From contig JBOGGX010000205.1 in NCBI GenBank assembly GCA_050744245.1, forward strand, positions 1 to 5,680: a stretch of 5,680 nt of DNA, read 5' to 3'. Positions 1 through 5,326 of the stretch are shown here, piece after piece. The notes under the pieces were generated by a model. The model was not told the DNA's origin and made no database searches. It was given only the letters and a program-made list of their open reading frames with translations. The DNA is from JBOGGX01 sp050744245 (GTDB taxonomy: Bacteria > Actinomycetota > Acidimicrobiia > Acidimicrobiales > JBOGGX01). Positions within the stretch are counted from its first letter, which is position 1; each line of letters starts with the position of its first letter. A program made the position numbers and the translations under genes.

Positions 1-237
1 GTCGTCGGGCATGAACTCGTGCCGTTCGTGCCCGACGACCGCTTCGAGCACCGACATCGCATCGCCGCCGGTTAGTCCGTTCCTGATCAGAAATCGGATC
101 AGCGTGCCCTGGGTCATCGGCGTGGTCACGAAGCCGACGCCGCTCCGTTGGAACCAGGAGACCACCGTCTCGTGGTGGACGTGATCGACGGCCGCCAGGG
201 CGATCAGCACGTTGCCGTCGAGGATTCTGGCGGTCAC
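1..237 (-). CDS. vapC: VapC-like PIN-domain toxin, partial (C-terminus beyond window)
   Basis: This is the probable toxin of a type II toxin-antitoxin pair; PIN-domain VapC proteins are metal-dependent RNases that usually cut tRNA or rRNA. The 79 visible codons start at GTG 237-235, whose last two bases lie in the antitoxin stop (GTGA overlap), a typical coupled arrangement. The N-terminus reads ILDGNVLIALA with the first catalytic Asp at residue 7, followed by DHVHHETVVSWF (18-29) and TTPMTQGTLIRFL (38-50), the pattern of the VapC branch that carries DHVHH and TCPLT/TCPIT blocks. The second acidic position, Glu in many relatives (T-E-x-G), is Gln43 here. The C-terminal half with the remaining acidic residues lies outside the window, so activity cannot be judged. 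PIN family assignment is confident; the substrate is unknown. Confidence 0.85.
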   Translation of the reverse strand, partial: MTARILDGNVLIALAAVDHVHHETVVSWFQRSGVGFVTTPMTQGTLIRFLIRNGLTGGDAMSVLEAVVGHERHEFMPDD

Positions 238-458
238 TCATCCTCGAGACTGCGCACGTCCTCGGAGGTGATCGGTCGACCCAACCGAACGAGGGGAAGG
301 TTGGTTGCCGGGTCGAGCTCGACGCTCGGCCGAGCGTCGGACTGCAGCGTCCGCCGCAGCACCTCGGCGACCGTCTGGCTCAGGCTCTGGCGCCGATCAT
401 TGGCGATCGCCGTCATCAGCCGATGCAGGTCGTCGGGAAGGTCGATGGTCGTGCGCAC
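234..458 (-). CDS. vapB: VapB-like ribbon-helix-helix antitoxin
   Basis: This 74-residue protein probably neutralises the adjacent PIN toxin and represses its own operon. The N-terminus MRTTIDLPDDLHRLM matches the ribbon-helix-helix (Arc/MetJ/CopG) fold: a short DNA-contacting strand (residues 2-6), then helix A (about 8-20) and helix B (SLSQTVAEVLRRTL, about 25-38). The acidic, extended C-terminus (about 45-74, ending RSLEDE) is the type that wraps the toxin. The start is GTG at 458-456. No Shine-Dalgarno sequence precedes it, and a TATGAT box lies 6 bases upstream, which suggests a leaderless transcript. Two ATG triplets just upstream (469-467, 466-464) are in another frame. The gene lies 46 bp downstream of aapP on the same strand, but it appears to have its own promoter. 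Confidence 0.85.
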   Translation of the reverse strand: MRTTIDLPDDLHRLMTAIANDRRQSLSQTVAEVLRRTLQSDARPSVELDPATNLPLVRLGRPITSEDVRSLEDE

Positions 459-462
459 CGCC

Positions 463-491
463 GCATCATAGTGCGATCTGCATCATGATGC
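463..491. promoter_or_regulatory. Candidate VapB operator: 12-bp palindrome plus extra half-site
   Basis: GCATCATGATGC at 480-491 is a perfect 12-bp palindrome. A further copy of its half-site, GCATCAT, lies at 463-469, 17 bp from the equivalent base of the palindrome, and overlaps the TATGAT -10 box. The palindrome lies in the -35/-10 spacer. Ribbon-helix-helix antitoxins usually bind short inverted or tandem repeats in this position, so binding would block transcription. The repeat is seen directly; its use by VapB is inferred. Confidence 0.5.
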
Positions 492-493
492 GC
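465..493 (-). promoter_or_regulatory. Probable leaderless promoter of vapBC
   Basis: On the minus strand a TATGAT hexamer (470-465) sits 6 bases before the GTG of vapB. Transcription would therefore start at or next to the G of the start codon (458), giving a leaderless mRNA, which is common in actinobacteria. The -35 position for a 17-bp spacer (493-488, GCGCAT) is a poor match to TTGACA, which is usual for such promoters. The call rests on the -10 match and its spacing; no start site has been measured. Confidence 0.5.
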
Positions 494-504
494 ACCCACG
501 GAGG

Positions 505-1305
505 TCAGAGGATCTGGCTGAGGAAGAGCTTGGTCCTGTCCTCCTCCGGGTTGGTGAAGAAGTGCTCGGGGGTGCCGACCTCGACGATCTGGCCGTCGGC
601 CATGAACACGACGCGGTCGGCCACCTCCCGGGCGAAGCCCATCTCGTGGGTCACCACGATCATGGTCATCCCCGACCGGGCCAACTCCTTCATGACGTCG
701 AGCACCTCGGCGATCATCTCCGGGTCGAGGGCCGAGGTCGGCTCGTCGAACAGCATGACCTGGGGCTGCATGGCCAGGGCCCGGGCGATGGCCACCCGCT
801 GCTGCTGACCACCCGAGAGCTGGCCCGGGTACTTGCGGGCCTGTTCGGGGATCTTGACCCGCTCGAGCATCTGGCGGGCCACGTCCTCCGACTTGGCCTT
901 CGACCAGTGCCGCACCTCCCGGGGAGCGAGGGTGACGTTGTCGACCACGCTGAGGTGAGGGAACAGGTTGAACTGCTGGAACACCATGCCGACCTCGCGG
1001 CGGACCCCGCCGATCTTGCGCAGGTCGCTGGTGAGCTCGGTGCCGTCGACGATGATCCGGCCGCGGTCGTGGGACTCCAGCCGGTTGATGCAGCGGATGA
1101 GCGTCGACTTCCCCGAGCCGGACGGCCCGATGACGACCACCATCTCCTGCCGGCCGACGGTGAGGTCGACGCCGGCCAGGGCCTGGAACTTGCCGAACCA
1201 TTTCTCGACGCCTTCGAGCACGATCATGGGCTCGCCCGTGCCGCCGGCCACCGTCGCTCCCAGGGTCAGCGAGTCCTGCGCGTCGAGCGCGTCGGCATCG
1301 GTCAT
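505..1305 (-). CDS. aapP: Amino-acid ABC transporter ATP-binding protein (AapP/GlnQ type)
   Basis: This is the cytoplasmic ATPase that powers the amino-acid importer encoded upstream. The 266-residue protein carries the full motif set: Walker A GPSGSGKST (60-68), Q-loop FQQFNLFPH (109-117), signature LSGGQQQR (163-170), Walker B VMLFDEP (183-189), D-loop SALD (191-194) and the switch His220 in VVTHEMGFA. The stretches KWFGKFQAL and LAPREVRHWSK are typical of the polar amino-acid PAAT family. The start ATG 1305-1303 is chosen because GAGGAG (1316-1311) lies 5 bases upstream. An upstream in-frame GTG at 1407 would overlap the end of aapM and read through the inserted repeat; a later Met27 (MIVLEGVEKWFG) is the position where many homologues begin, so the first 26 residues are poorly supported. 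It is the last gene of the operon and no terminator is visible after it. Confidence 0.96.
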   Translation of the reverse strand: MTDADALDAQDSLTLGATVAGGTGEPMIVLEGVEKWFGKFQALAGVDLTVGRQEMVVVIGPSGSGKSTLIRCINRLESHDRGRIIVDGTELTSDLRKIGGVRREVGMVFQQFNLFPHLSVVDNVTLAPREVRHWSKAKSEDVARQMLERVKIPEQARKYPGQLSGGQQQRVAIARALAMQPQVMLFDEPTSALDPEMIAEVLDVMKELARSGMTMIVVTHEMGFAREVADRVVFMADGQIVEVGTPEHFFTNPEEDRTKLFLSQIL

Positions 1306-1400
1306 CGTGTCTCCTCGGGGGCTGCGCCCCCGTGCCCCATCGCCGGGCGGCTCGCGTGCGCTCGCTCGCCCGGTGCGCTGATCTCGCTGCGCTCGGTCAT
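1302..1400 (-). CDS. 32-codon bridging ORF inside the MIRU-like unit
   Basis: The ORF begins at ATG 1400-1398, overlapping the aapM stop TGA (1399-1397) in an ATGA. It stays open for 32 codons (beginning MTERSEISAPGER, ending AAPEETR) and stops at TGA 1304-1302, which overlaps the aapP ATG (1305-1303), again ATGA. Both ends are thus placed for ribosome hand-over from aapM to aapP. The peptide is rich in Ala, Gly, Arg and Glu and resembles no known domain. It may be a passage device for ribosomes rather than a functional peptide; whether it is translated is unknown. Confidence 0.35.
   Translation of the reverse strand: MTERSEISAPGERAHASRPAMGHGGAAPEETR
1311..1316 (-). promoter_or_regulatory. 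Ribosome-binding site of aapP (decides the start)
   Basis: GAGGAG lies 5 bases before ATG 1305 and supports that start over GTG 1407. It lies within the repeated unit rather than in the end of aapM. Confidence 0.75.
1316..1332 (-). other. Hairpin abutting the aapP ribosome-binding site
   Basis: Seven base pairs (CGGGGGC with GCCCCCG) close a 3-base loop. On the minus-strand mRNA the 3' arm ends at G1316, which is also the first base of the GAGGAG Shine-Dalgarno of aapP. No U-run follows, so it is not a standard intrinsic terminator. It could limit ribosome access or protect the upstream mRNA from 3' decay. Confidence 0.5.
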
Positions 1401-2671
1401 CGCTCACCCACCCCCAATCGTCGTTCGAGCCGCTGGCTTTCGCGGCTCATCGTGTAGCACCCGACCCAGTAGACGAAGCCGATGAAGGCGTACGTGATGC
1501 TGTCGAGCCCCTGGGCCCGGAAGTCGGGCTGGGCCGTCACCACCCCGGCCACGGTGACCAGCTCGAAGAAGCCGAGTATCGACAGCAACGACGTGTCCTT
1601 GAACAGGCTGATGAACTGGCCGACCATGGCGGGGATGACGGCCCGCAGCGCCTGGGGCAGCACCACCCGGCGGGTGGTCTTCACCACCGACAGGCCGACG
1701 GCGTAGGCCGCCTCGACCTGGCCCTTGGGCACCGACTGCAGCCCGCCCCGCACCACCTCGGCGATGTAGGCCCCCTCGAAGAGGATGATCACGATCATGG
1801 CCCGGGCGAGCAGGCCGGGCGGGTCGAGCCAGGTGGGGAACATGAACAGCAGCACGAACCGGCTCATGATGAGCAGCGTCACCAGGGGCACGCCGCGGAA
1901 CAGCTCGATGTAGGAGGTCGCCATCCACCGCAGGGCGGGCAGCGTCGACCGCCGGGCCAGCGCCACCAGCACCCCGAGCGGGAAGGCGACGAGGATCCCG
2001 ACCACGGTGACGAACACCGTGAGCTGGAGCCCGCCCCAGTCCTCCCAGCCCACACCGCCGCCGACGATGGGCACCAGCACCGCCGCCACCAGCAGCAGCC
2101 CGGCGACCAGCCACCAGCGTCGGGCCACGGTCAGCGGGGCCCGGCGGGCCGCCACCCCGACACCGACCGCCACCACCGCCGCGCCGAGCAGCAGGAGCAC
2201 CGGGGCGATCGTCTCGCTGAACGCCATGACGACGACGATCAGCAGGCCGAGCGGCCAGAGCCGGCGGAGGAGCGCCCCGCGGTCCGGCCCGGTGTCGTCG
2301 CCCGCCTCCCCGGCCCGGGCCGCAGCCAGCCGGCCGCCCGCGCCGGCGGCGAAGGCCAGGCCGGCGACGGCGAGGTAGAGCGAGGCCCACGGTCGCCACA
2401 GCTCGTCGGCGGGGAACCGGCCCACCATGAACAGCCGGAGGTTGCGTCGCACGATCTCCCACTCGGCGTTGACGAACACGAAGGCCAGCGCCCGGTAGGC
2501 GACCCAGGCCAGGAACACGCCGAAGACCAGGGTCAGCACGGCGTTGAACCAGGTGCTCACCAGGTTGGCCCTGATCCATCCGACCGCCCCGAGCTGCACC
2601 CGGGGCGGCTCGGGCTCGACGCCGATCGGCTCCTCGCCCGAGGGAATGATCGACGGCGCTTCGAGACTCAT
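1397..2671 (-). CDS. aapM: Amino-acid ABC transporter permease (AapM type)
   Basis: This is the second of two integral-membrane subunits forming the translocation path of the L-amino-acid importer. The 424-residue protein begins with a Pro/Glu-rich cytoplasmic tail (about 1-27), then GWIRANLVSTWFNAVLTL (31-48), the recognisable AapM entry to the first membrane segment. Further hydrophobic segments lie at about 44-66, 95-110, 140-175, 186-203, 217-238, 262-278 and 291-307, and near the C-terminus. The EAA loop, which docks on the ATPase, reads E320-A-A-Y-A-V-G326 with LP at 338-339. Length fits the extended AapM/BztC permeases rather than the short HisM type. ATG 2671-2669 is preceded by GGTGGAG (2686-2680) at 8 bases and starts 2 bp after the aapQ stop. 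An open frame extends far upstream, but that part reads as an out-of-frame Arg/Pro-rich shadow of aapQ. The stop forms the left end of the MIRU-like unit. Confidence 0.95.
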   Translation of the reverse strand: MSLEAPSIIPSGEEPIGVEPEPPRVQLGAVGWIRANLVSTWFNAVLTLVFGVFLAWVAYRALAFVFVNAEWEIVRRNLRLFMVGRFPADELWRPWASLYLAVAGLAFAAGAGGRLAAARAGEAGDDTGPDRGALLRRLWPLGLLIVVVMAFSETIAPVLLLLGAAVVAVGVGVAARRAPLTVARRWWLVAGLLLVAAVLVPIVGGGVGWEDWGGLQLTVFVTVVGILVAFPLGVLVALARRSTLPALRWMATSYIELFRGVPLVTLLIMSRFVLLFMFPTWLDPPGLLARAMIVIILFEGAYIAEVVRGGLQSVPKGQVEAAYAVGLSVVKTTRRVVLPQALRAVIPAMVGQFISLFKDTSLLSILGFFELVTVAGVVTAQPDFRAQGLDSITYAFIGFVYWVGCYTMSRESQRLERRLGVGER

Positions 2672-2673
2672 TG

Positions 2674-3798
2674 CTAGCGCTCCACCAGACGGATGCGGCG
2701 GTTGTAGAGGTTGAGCAGCATCGAGATCACGAGCGAGAAGACCAGGTAGATGGCCATGACCACGGCCACCGTCTGGGGCGCCGGCTGGCCGTTGCCGATG
2801 GCGATGAACCCGAAGGTGGTGAGCTCGGTGTAGGCGACGAAGATCCCGAGCGAGGTGTTCTTGGTCAGGTTGAGGAACTGGTTGATGGTCGGCGGGATGG
2901 CGATCCGGTAGGCCTGGGGCAGGACCACGAACCGGAGCCGCTGGTAGGTCGACAGCCCGAGGGCGGTGGCGGCCTCGCCCTGGCCCCGATGCACGGCCAG
3001 GATCGACCCCCGCACGATCTCGGCCACGTGGCTCGACGTGTACAGCGCCAGGGCCAGGGTGACCGCGGCGTACGGGAGGTTCATCGCCGCGCCACCGCTC
3101 ACCCTCAGCCCCTCGACCTCGGGGTGCGACAGCTCGACCGGCCCGCCGAGCGCCAGGTGCGAGCCCACCACGACCACCCCGAACGGGAGCCAGGCGTAGA
3201 GCCCTACTCTGGTGGGCGCACCCGTGCGATCGTGGACCCGATGCCGCCAGCGGCTCACCACCGCCGCCGCGAGCAGGGCCACGGCCAGGACCACCAACCA
3301 GGCGAACAGCCGGTCGCCGGCCTGGGGGGCGACGACGGCCAGCTCGCGATTGGAGATCACGAGCAGGCCGCCGAGCTCGACGGCGTCGCCGATCGCGGGC
3401 AGCTGGAGCAGCACCGCGTTGTTGGCGAACAGGATGATGAGCACCGGTGGGATGTTGCGCAGCGTCTCGACGTAGAGCGCGGCCGCCTTGCGCACCAGCC
3501 AGTTGGTCGACAGCCGGGCCACGCCGACGAGCAGCCCGACGATCGCGCACAGGATGATCCCGACCCCGGCCGCCAGCAGCGTGTTCTTGGCCGCCACCCT
3601 GAAGCCCGCCAGCACCGTGTCGCTGGGCGCCAGGTCGGAGTAGGGGATCGGGAAGCCGACCGGCTGGCTCAGGAACTCGAAGCCGGTCTCGATGTCGCGG
3701 GCCTGCATCTGGGCCCGCAGGTTGTCGAACAGATAGACGAGCAGGCCGGCCACCGCCACCAGGGCGATCACCTGGAGCGCGATGCGCACCACGCGCAC
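2674..3798 (-). CDS. aapQ: Amino-acid ABC transporter permease (AapQ type)
   Basis: This is the first membrane subunit of the importer. From GTG 3798-3796 it is 374 residues. Diagnostic pieces are GFEFLSQPVGFPI (39-51), KNTLLAAGVGIIL (71-83), VGVARLSTNWLVRKAA (91-106), YVETLRNIPPVL (109-120), and the EAA loop E275-A-A-T-A-L-G281 with LP at 293-294. Hydrophobic segments lie at about 6-24, 74-94, 117-133, 165-181, 200-217 and 241-254, with two more near the C-terminus (for example about 340-365). The start is uncertain. The frame stays open and protein-like upstream to 3870, encoding STLPPPPGRPPVWRDV just before RVVRIALQ, and a W-R-D-x-R block at this place is typical of the family. No ATG, GTG or TTG exists in that stretch; ATT 3870-3868 overlaps the aapJ stop TAA and would give 398 residues. 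No Shine-Dalgarno precedes GTG 3798. The gene ends with TAG 2 bp before aapM. Confidence 0.93.
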   Translation of the reverse strand: MRVVRIALQVIALVAVAGLLVYLFDNLRAQMQARDIETGFEFLSQPVGFPIPYSDLAPSDTVLAGFRVAAKNTLLAAGVGIILCAIVGLLVGVARLSTNWLVRKAAALYVETLRNIPPVLIILFANNAVLLQLPAIGDAVELGGLLVISNRELAVVAPQAGDRLFAWLVVLAVALLAAAVVSRWRHRVHDRTGAPTRVGLYAWLPFGVVVVGSHLALGGPVELSHPEVEGLRVSGGAAMNLPYAAVTLALALYTSSHVAEIVRGSILAVHRGQGEAATALGLSTYQRLRFVVLPQAYRIAIPPTINQFLNLTKNTSLGIFVAYTELTTFGFIAIGNGQPAPQTVAVVMAIYLVFSLVISMLLNLYNRRIRLVER

Positions 3799-3869
3799 AT
3801 CGCGCCAGACCGGCGGCCGACCCGGCGGTGGCGGCAGGGTCGATTGCCTGGTGGCGGTGGCGACGATAA

Positions 3870-4994
3870 TTAGCGGTAGGGCGGGGCGTAGAGCAGCCCG
3901 CCGTTGGTCCAGAGATCGTTGAGGCCGCGCTCGAGGCCGAGGTTGCTGCCGGCGCCCACGTTGCGGTCGTAGATCTCGGCGTAGTTGCCGACCTGGGTGA
4001 CGATGTTGACCGCGAACGCGGGGTCGAGGTCGAGGCCCGGGTCGAGCTGGGTCGGCGGGTCGCCCGCCTCCTGGCCGAGGAAGGCGAGCACGTTGGGATC
4101 GGTGTCGGACGTCCGCTGCTGCACGTTCTGCGAGGTGATCCCGAACTCCTCGGCCTGGATGGTGGCGAGCACGGCCCAGTTGACCGCGTCGAACCAGTCG
4201 CTGTCGCCGTCGCGGACGACGGGTCCGAGCGGCTCCTTGGAGAACGTCTCGTCGAGGATGACGAGCGACTCAGGCCCGCCCCCCTCTCCCGGGAAGTTCG
4301 ACCGGACCCCGGCCAGCTGTGACTTGTCGGAGGTCCAGCCGTCGCACTGACCGGCGAGGAACGCCGTCTGCAGCTGATCGTTGTCCTGGAACGACAGCGG
4401 GGTGTACGGGATGCCCCCGGCCGCGAACCGGCTGGCCAGGTTGAGCTCGGTGGTCGTGCCCGACAGCACGCAGATGGTGGCGCCCGCCAGGTCCTCGATC
4501 GCGCCGAAGCCCGAGTCGGCCCGCACCATCATTCCCTGACCGTCGAAGAACGTGGTCGCGGTGAACGCCGCCCCCTCGCCACCGTCGCGGCTGGCGGTGA
4601 AGGTCGTGTTCCGCACGAGCACGTCGATCTCGCCCGCCTGCAGGGCGGTGAAGCGCTGGTCGGCGGTGAGGGCGGTGAACTCGACCGCCTCTGCGTCGCC
4701 CAGGACCGCGGCCGCGATCACCCGGCAGAAGTCGATGTCGAACCCGGCGAAGTCGCCCGCCTCGTCGACGAACCCGAACCCGGGCACGGCGTCGTTGACC
4801 CCGCAGTTCAGGGTTCCGCGATCCTGCACCTCGGCCAGGGTCCCACCCTCGGCCTGACCGCCGCCACCGGCGCCCGCCTCCTCCTCGGTTCCGTTGCCGT
4901 CGCTGGCTGCGTCGTCGTCGCTGCACGCCGTGGCGAACAGCGTCAGCGCGGCCAGTCCGGCCATCAGCCTCCACCACCGGGTCCTTCCGGTCAT
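3870..4994 (-). CDS. aapJ: General L-amino-acid-binding lipoprotein (AapJ type)
   Basis: This is the extracytoplasmic solute-binding component that delivers amino acids to the AapQM channel. Of its 374 residues, 1-23 form a lipoprotein signal peptide: Arg residues at 4, 6 and 9, a hydrophobic stretch (LMAGLAALTLF, 10-20) and the lipobox ATAC with Cys24 as the acylated residue. A flexible Asp/Glu/Gly linker (25-51) follows. The binding domain starts at RGTLNCGVND (59-68) and holds the family-3 signature GFDIDFCRVIAAAV (84-97), then DQRFTALQAGEIDVLVRNTT (112-131). The end, GLERGLNDLWTNGGLLYAPP (AapJ-like), closes the protein. Cys64 and Cys90 may pair, as AapJ proteins often keep both. ATG 4994-4992 follows a very purine-rich GGGGGAGGA. 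It is first in the operon and ends with TAA 3872-3870, directly touching the aapQ reading frame. Broad L-amino-acid specificity is inferred from the family. Confidence 0.96.
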   Translation of the reverse strand: MTGRTRWWRLMAGLAALTLFATACSDDDAASDGNGTEEEAGAGGGGQAEGGTLAEVQDRGTLNCGVNDAVPGFGFVDEAGDFAGFDIDFCRVIAAAVLGDAEAVEFTALTADQRFTALQAGEIDVLVRNTTFTASRDGGEGAAFTATTFFDGQGMMVRADSGFGAIEDLAGATICVLSGTTTELNLASRFAAGGIPYTPLSFQDNDQLQTAFLAGQCDGWTSDKSQLAGVRSNFPGEGGGPESLVILDETFSKEPLGPVVRDGDSDWFDAVNWAVLATIQAEEFGITSQNVQQRTSDTDPNVLAFLGQEAGDPPTQLDPGLDLDPAFAVNIVTQVGNYAEIYDRNVGAGSNLGLERGLNDLWTNGGLLYAPPYR

Positions 4995-4996
4995 GT

Positions 4997-5005
4997 TCCT
5001 CCCCC
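4997..5005 (-). promoter_or_regulatory. Strong ribosome-binding site of aapJ
   Basis: GGGGGAGGA on the minus strand ends 2 bases before ATG 4994; the GGAGG core (5002-4998) leaves a short 3-base spacer. It supports the start with the lipoprotein signal and fits high output of the binding protein relative to the permeases. Confidence 0.7.
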
Positions 5006-5024
5006 TTGGGTCACGAGGCGGTGT

Positions 5025-5045
5025 GGTCGCCCGCGCGCGACCCTA
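5025..5045 (-). promoter_or_regulatory. Possible aap operon -10 box overlapped by an inverted repeat
   Basis: TAGGGT (5045-5040, minus strand) fits the actinobacterial TANNNT -10 pattern and would give a leader of about 40 bases for aapJ. No convincing -35 hexamer stands 16-19 bp upstream. The perfect dyad GGTCGC (5025-5030) / GCGACC (5037-5042) overlaps the box and the expected start site, a suitable place for a repressor or a 5'-end hairpin. Evidence is limited to pattern matching in GC-rich DNA. Confidence 0.3.
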
Positions 5046-5094
5046 CCGCGCCCGGTGCGCCCGGCCCGGGAACGCGGCCAGGGACGAGCGACCC

Positions 5095-5123
5095 TTGACC
5101 GAACGGAGGTTTCGGCTTACTCT
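5095..5123 (+). promoter_or_regulatory. Upstream rpoB promoter (P1), sigma-70 type
   Basis: TTGACC (5095-5100) and TACTCT (5118-5123) are separated by 17 bp, a good housekeeping-type promoter for an actinomycete. Transcripts would start near 5130 and carry a leader of about 200 bases before rpoB. A short dyad CCGAA/TTCGG (5099-5103 and 5111-5115) lies in and around the spacer. Confidence 0.55.
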
Positions 5124-5190
5124 CACCGACAGCCGACCGCTCCGACTGCGTTTGGGCACGTCGTCGGGGGTGGTTCGACGCGGTTTCGGG

Positions 5191-5219
5191 TTGCGCGCGA
5201 GGTTGTCGCGCCCTACGAT
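5191..5219 (+). promoter_or_regulatory. Downstream rpoB promoter (P2), sigma-70 type
   Basis: TTGCGC (5191-5196) and TACGAT (5214-5219) are separated by 17 bp. The -10 is a very good TANNNT match. The expected start near 5226 falls right before the 5' arm of the folded leader at 5229. Tandem promoters ahead of rpoB are known in actinobacteria. Confidence 0.55.
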
Positions 5220-5228
5220 GTTTTGTTG

Positions 5229-5296
5229 CCGTGCCCGCTCGCGACCTGTTGTTCGGTCACTTGACCCTTGGCGACACGCGCCCGGGCACGGTTTTT
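5229..5296 (+). other. Structured rpoB leader with terminator-like ending
   Basis: CCGTGCCCG (5229-5237) pairs perfectly with CGGGCACGG (5283-5291), and TTTTT (5292-5296) follows at once. Two small hairpins can form inside the 45-base loop: GGTC/GACC (5255-5258, 5263-5266) and GGCG/CGCC (5270-5273, 5279-5282), the latter directly abutting the closing helix. Stem plus U-run is the layout of an intrinsic terminator, so this may act as an attenuator about 40 bases before rpoB. The long loop and short U-run make strong termination doubtful. It matches no leader class that I recognise. Confidence 0.4.
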
Positions 5297-5319
5297 CCAC
5301 TCCGACCTGGTAGTTCGTA

Positions 5320-5326
5320 GGGGAGA
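5320..5326 (+). promoter_or_regulatory. Ribosome-binding site of rpoB (decides the TTG start)
   Basis: GGGGAGA lies 5 bases before TTG 5332. A TAG stop in the same frame at 5311-5313, with no other start codon after it, leaves TTG as the only start. Confidence 0.75.

Larger units (their letters stand above)
1298..1402 (-). repeat. MIRU-like 95-bp intergenic unit at an ATGA junction, with 10-bp direct repeats
   Basis: The 10-mer TCGGTCATCG (minus strand CGATGACCGA) occurs at 1298-1307 and again at 1393-1402, exactly 95 bp apart. The first copy contains the aapP start codon, the second the aapM stop codon. Deleting one 95-bp unit gives a direct aapM TGA / aapP ATG overlap (ATGA), the usual junction in such operons, so the unit looks inserted with a target duplication. 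It contains GAGCGCAGCGAG-type GC repeats, a 7-bp hairpin (1316-1332), a second inverted repeat (CCGGGCG 1343-1349 with CGCCCGG 1367-1373), and it supplies the aapP ribosome-binding site. Size, site and a coupled small ORF match the known plan of mycobacterial MIRUs; sequence homology to them is not claimed. Confidence 0.65.

Noticed and set aside
480..491. Palindrome near the aapP end as the operon terminator
   Set aside because: The stem would be only 6 bp with no loop and no U-run follows; it fits an operator better.
1306..1407. Extended aapP start at GTG 1407
   Set aside because: It overlaps the aapM end, reads through the inserted repeat, and gives an Arg/Gly-rich tail unlike ABC ATPases; ATG 1305 has GAGGAG at 5 bases.
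562..1485. Plus-strand open frame (307 codons) antisense to aapP and across the repeat
   Set aside because: The composition (His/Asp/Leu/Gly-rich) mirrors the ATPase gene, which has all ABC motifs on the other strand.
2672..3550. Upstream extension of the aapM reading frame
   Set aside because: The extended part is an Arg/Pro/Ala-rich out-of-frame reading of aapQ; ATG 2671 has a good ribosome-binding site and starts the AapM-like sequence.
3798..3800. ATG 3800-3798 as the aapQ start
   Set aside because: It is in a different frame from the permease.
2671..3873. Long plus-strand open frame (400 codons) antisense to aapQ
   Set aside because: It is rich in His, Gln, Asp, Arg and Gly with no recognisable domain, the typical shadow of a GC-rich gene; the opposite strand encodes a clear permease.
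5261..5289. TTGACC at 5261 as a third rpoB -35 box
   Set aside because: No TANNNT hexamer occurs at 16-19 bp downstream; the stretch instead takes part in the leader hairpins.
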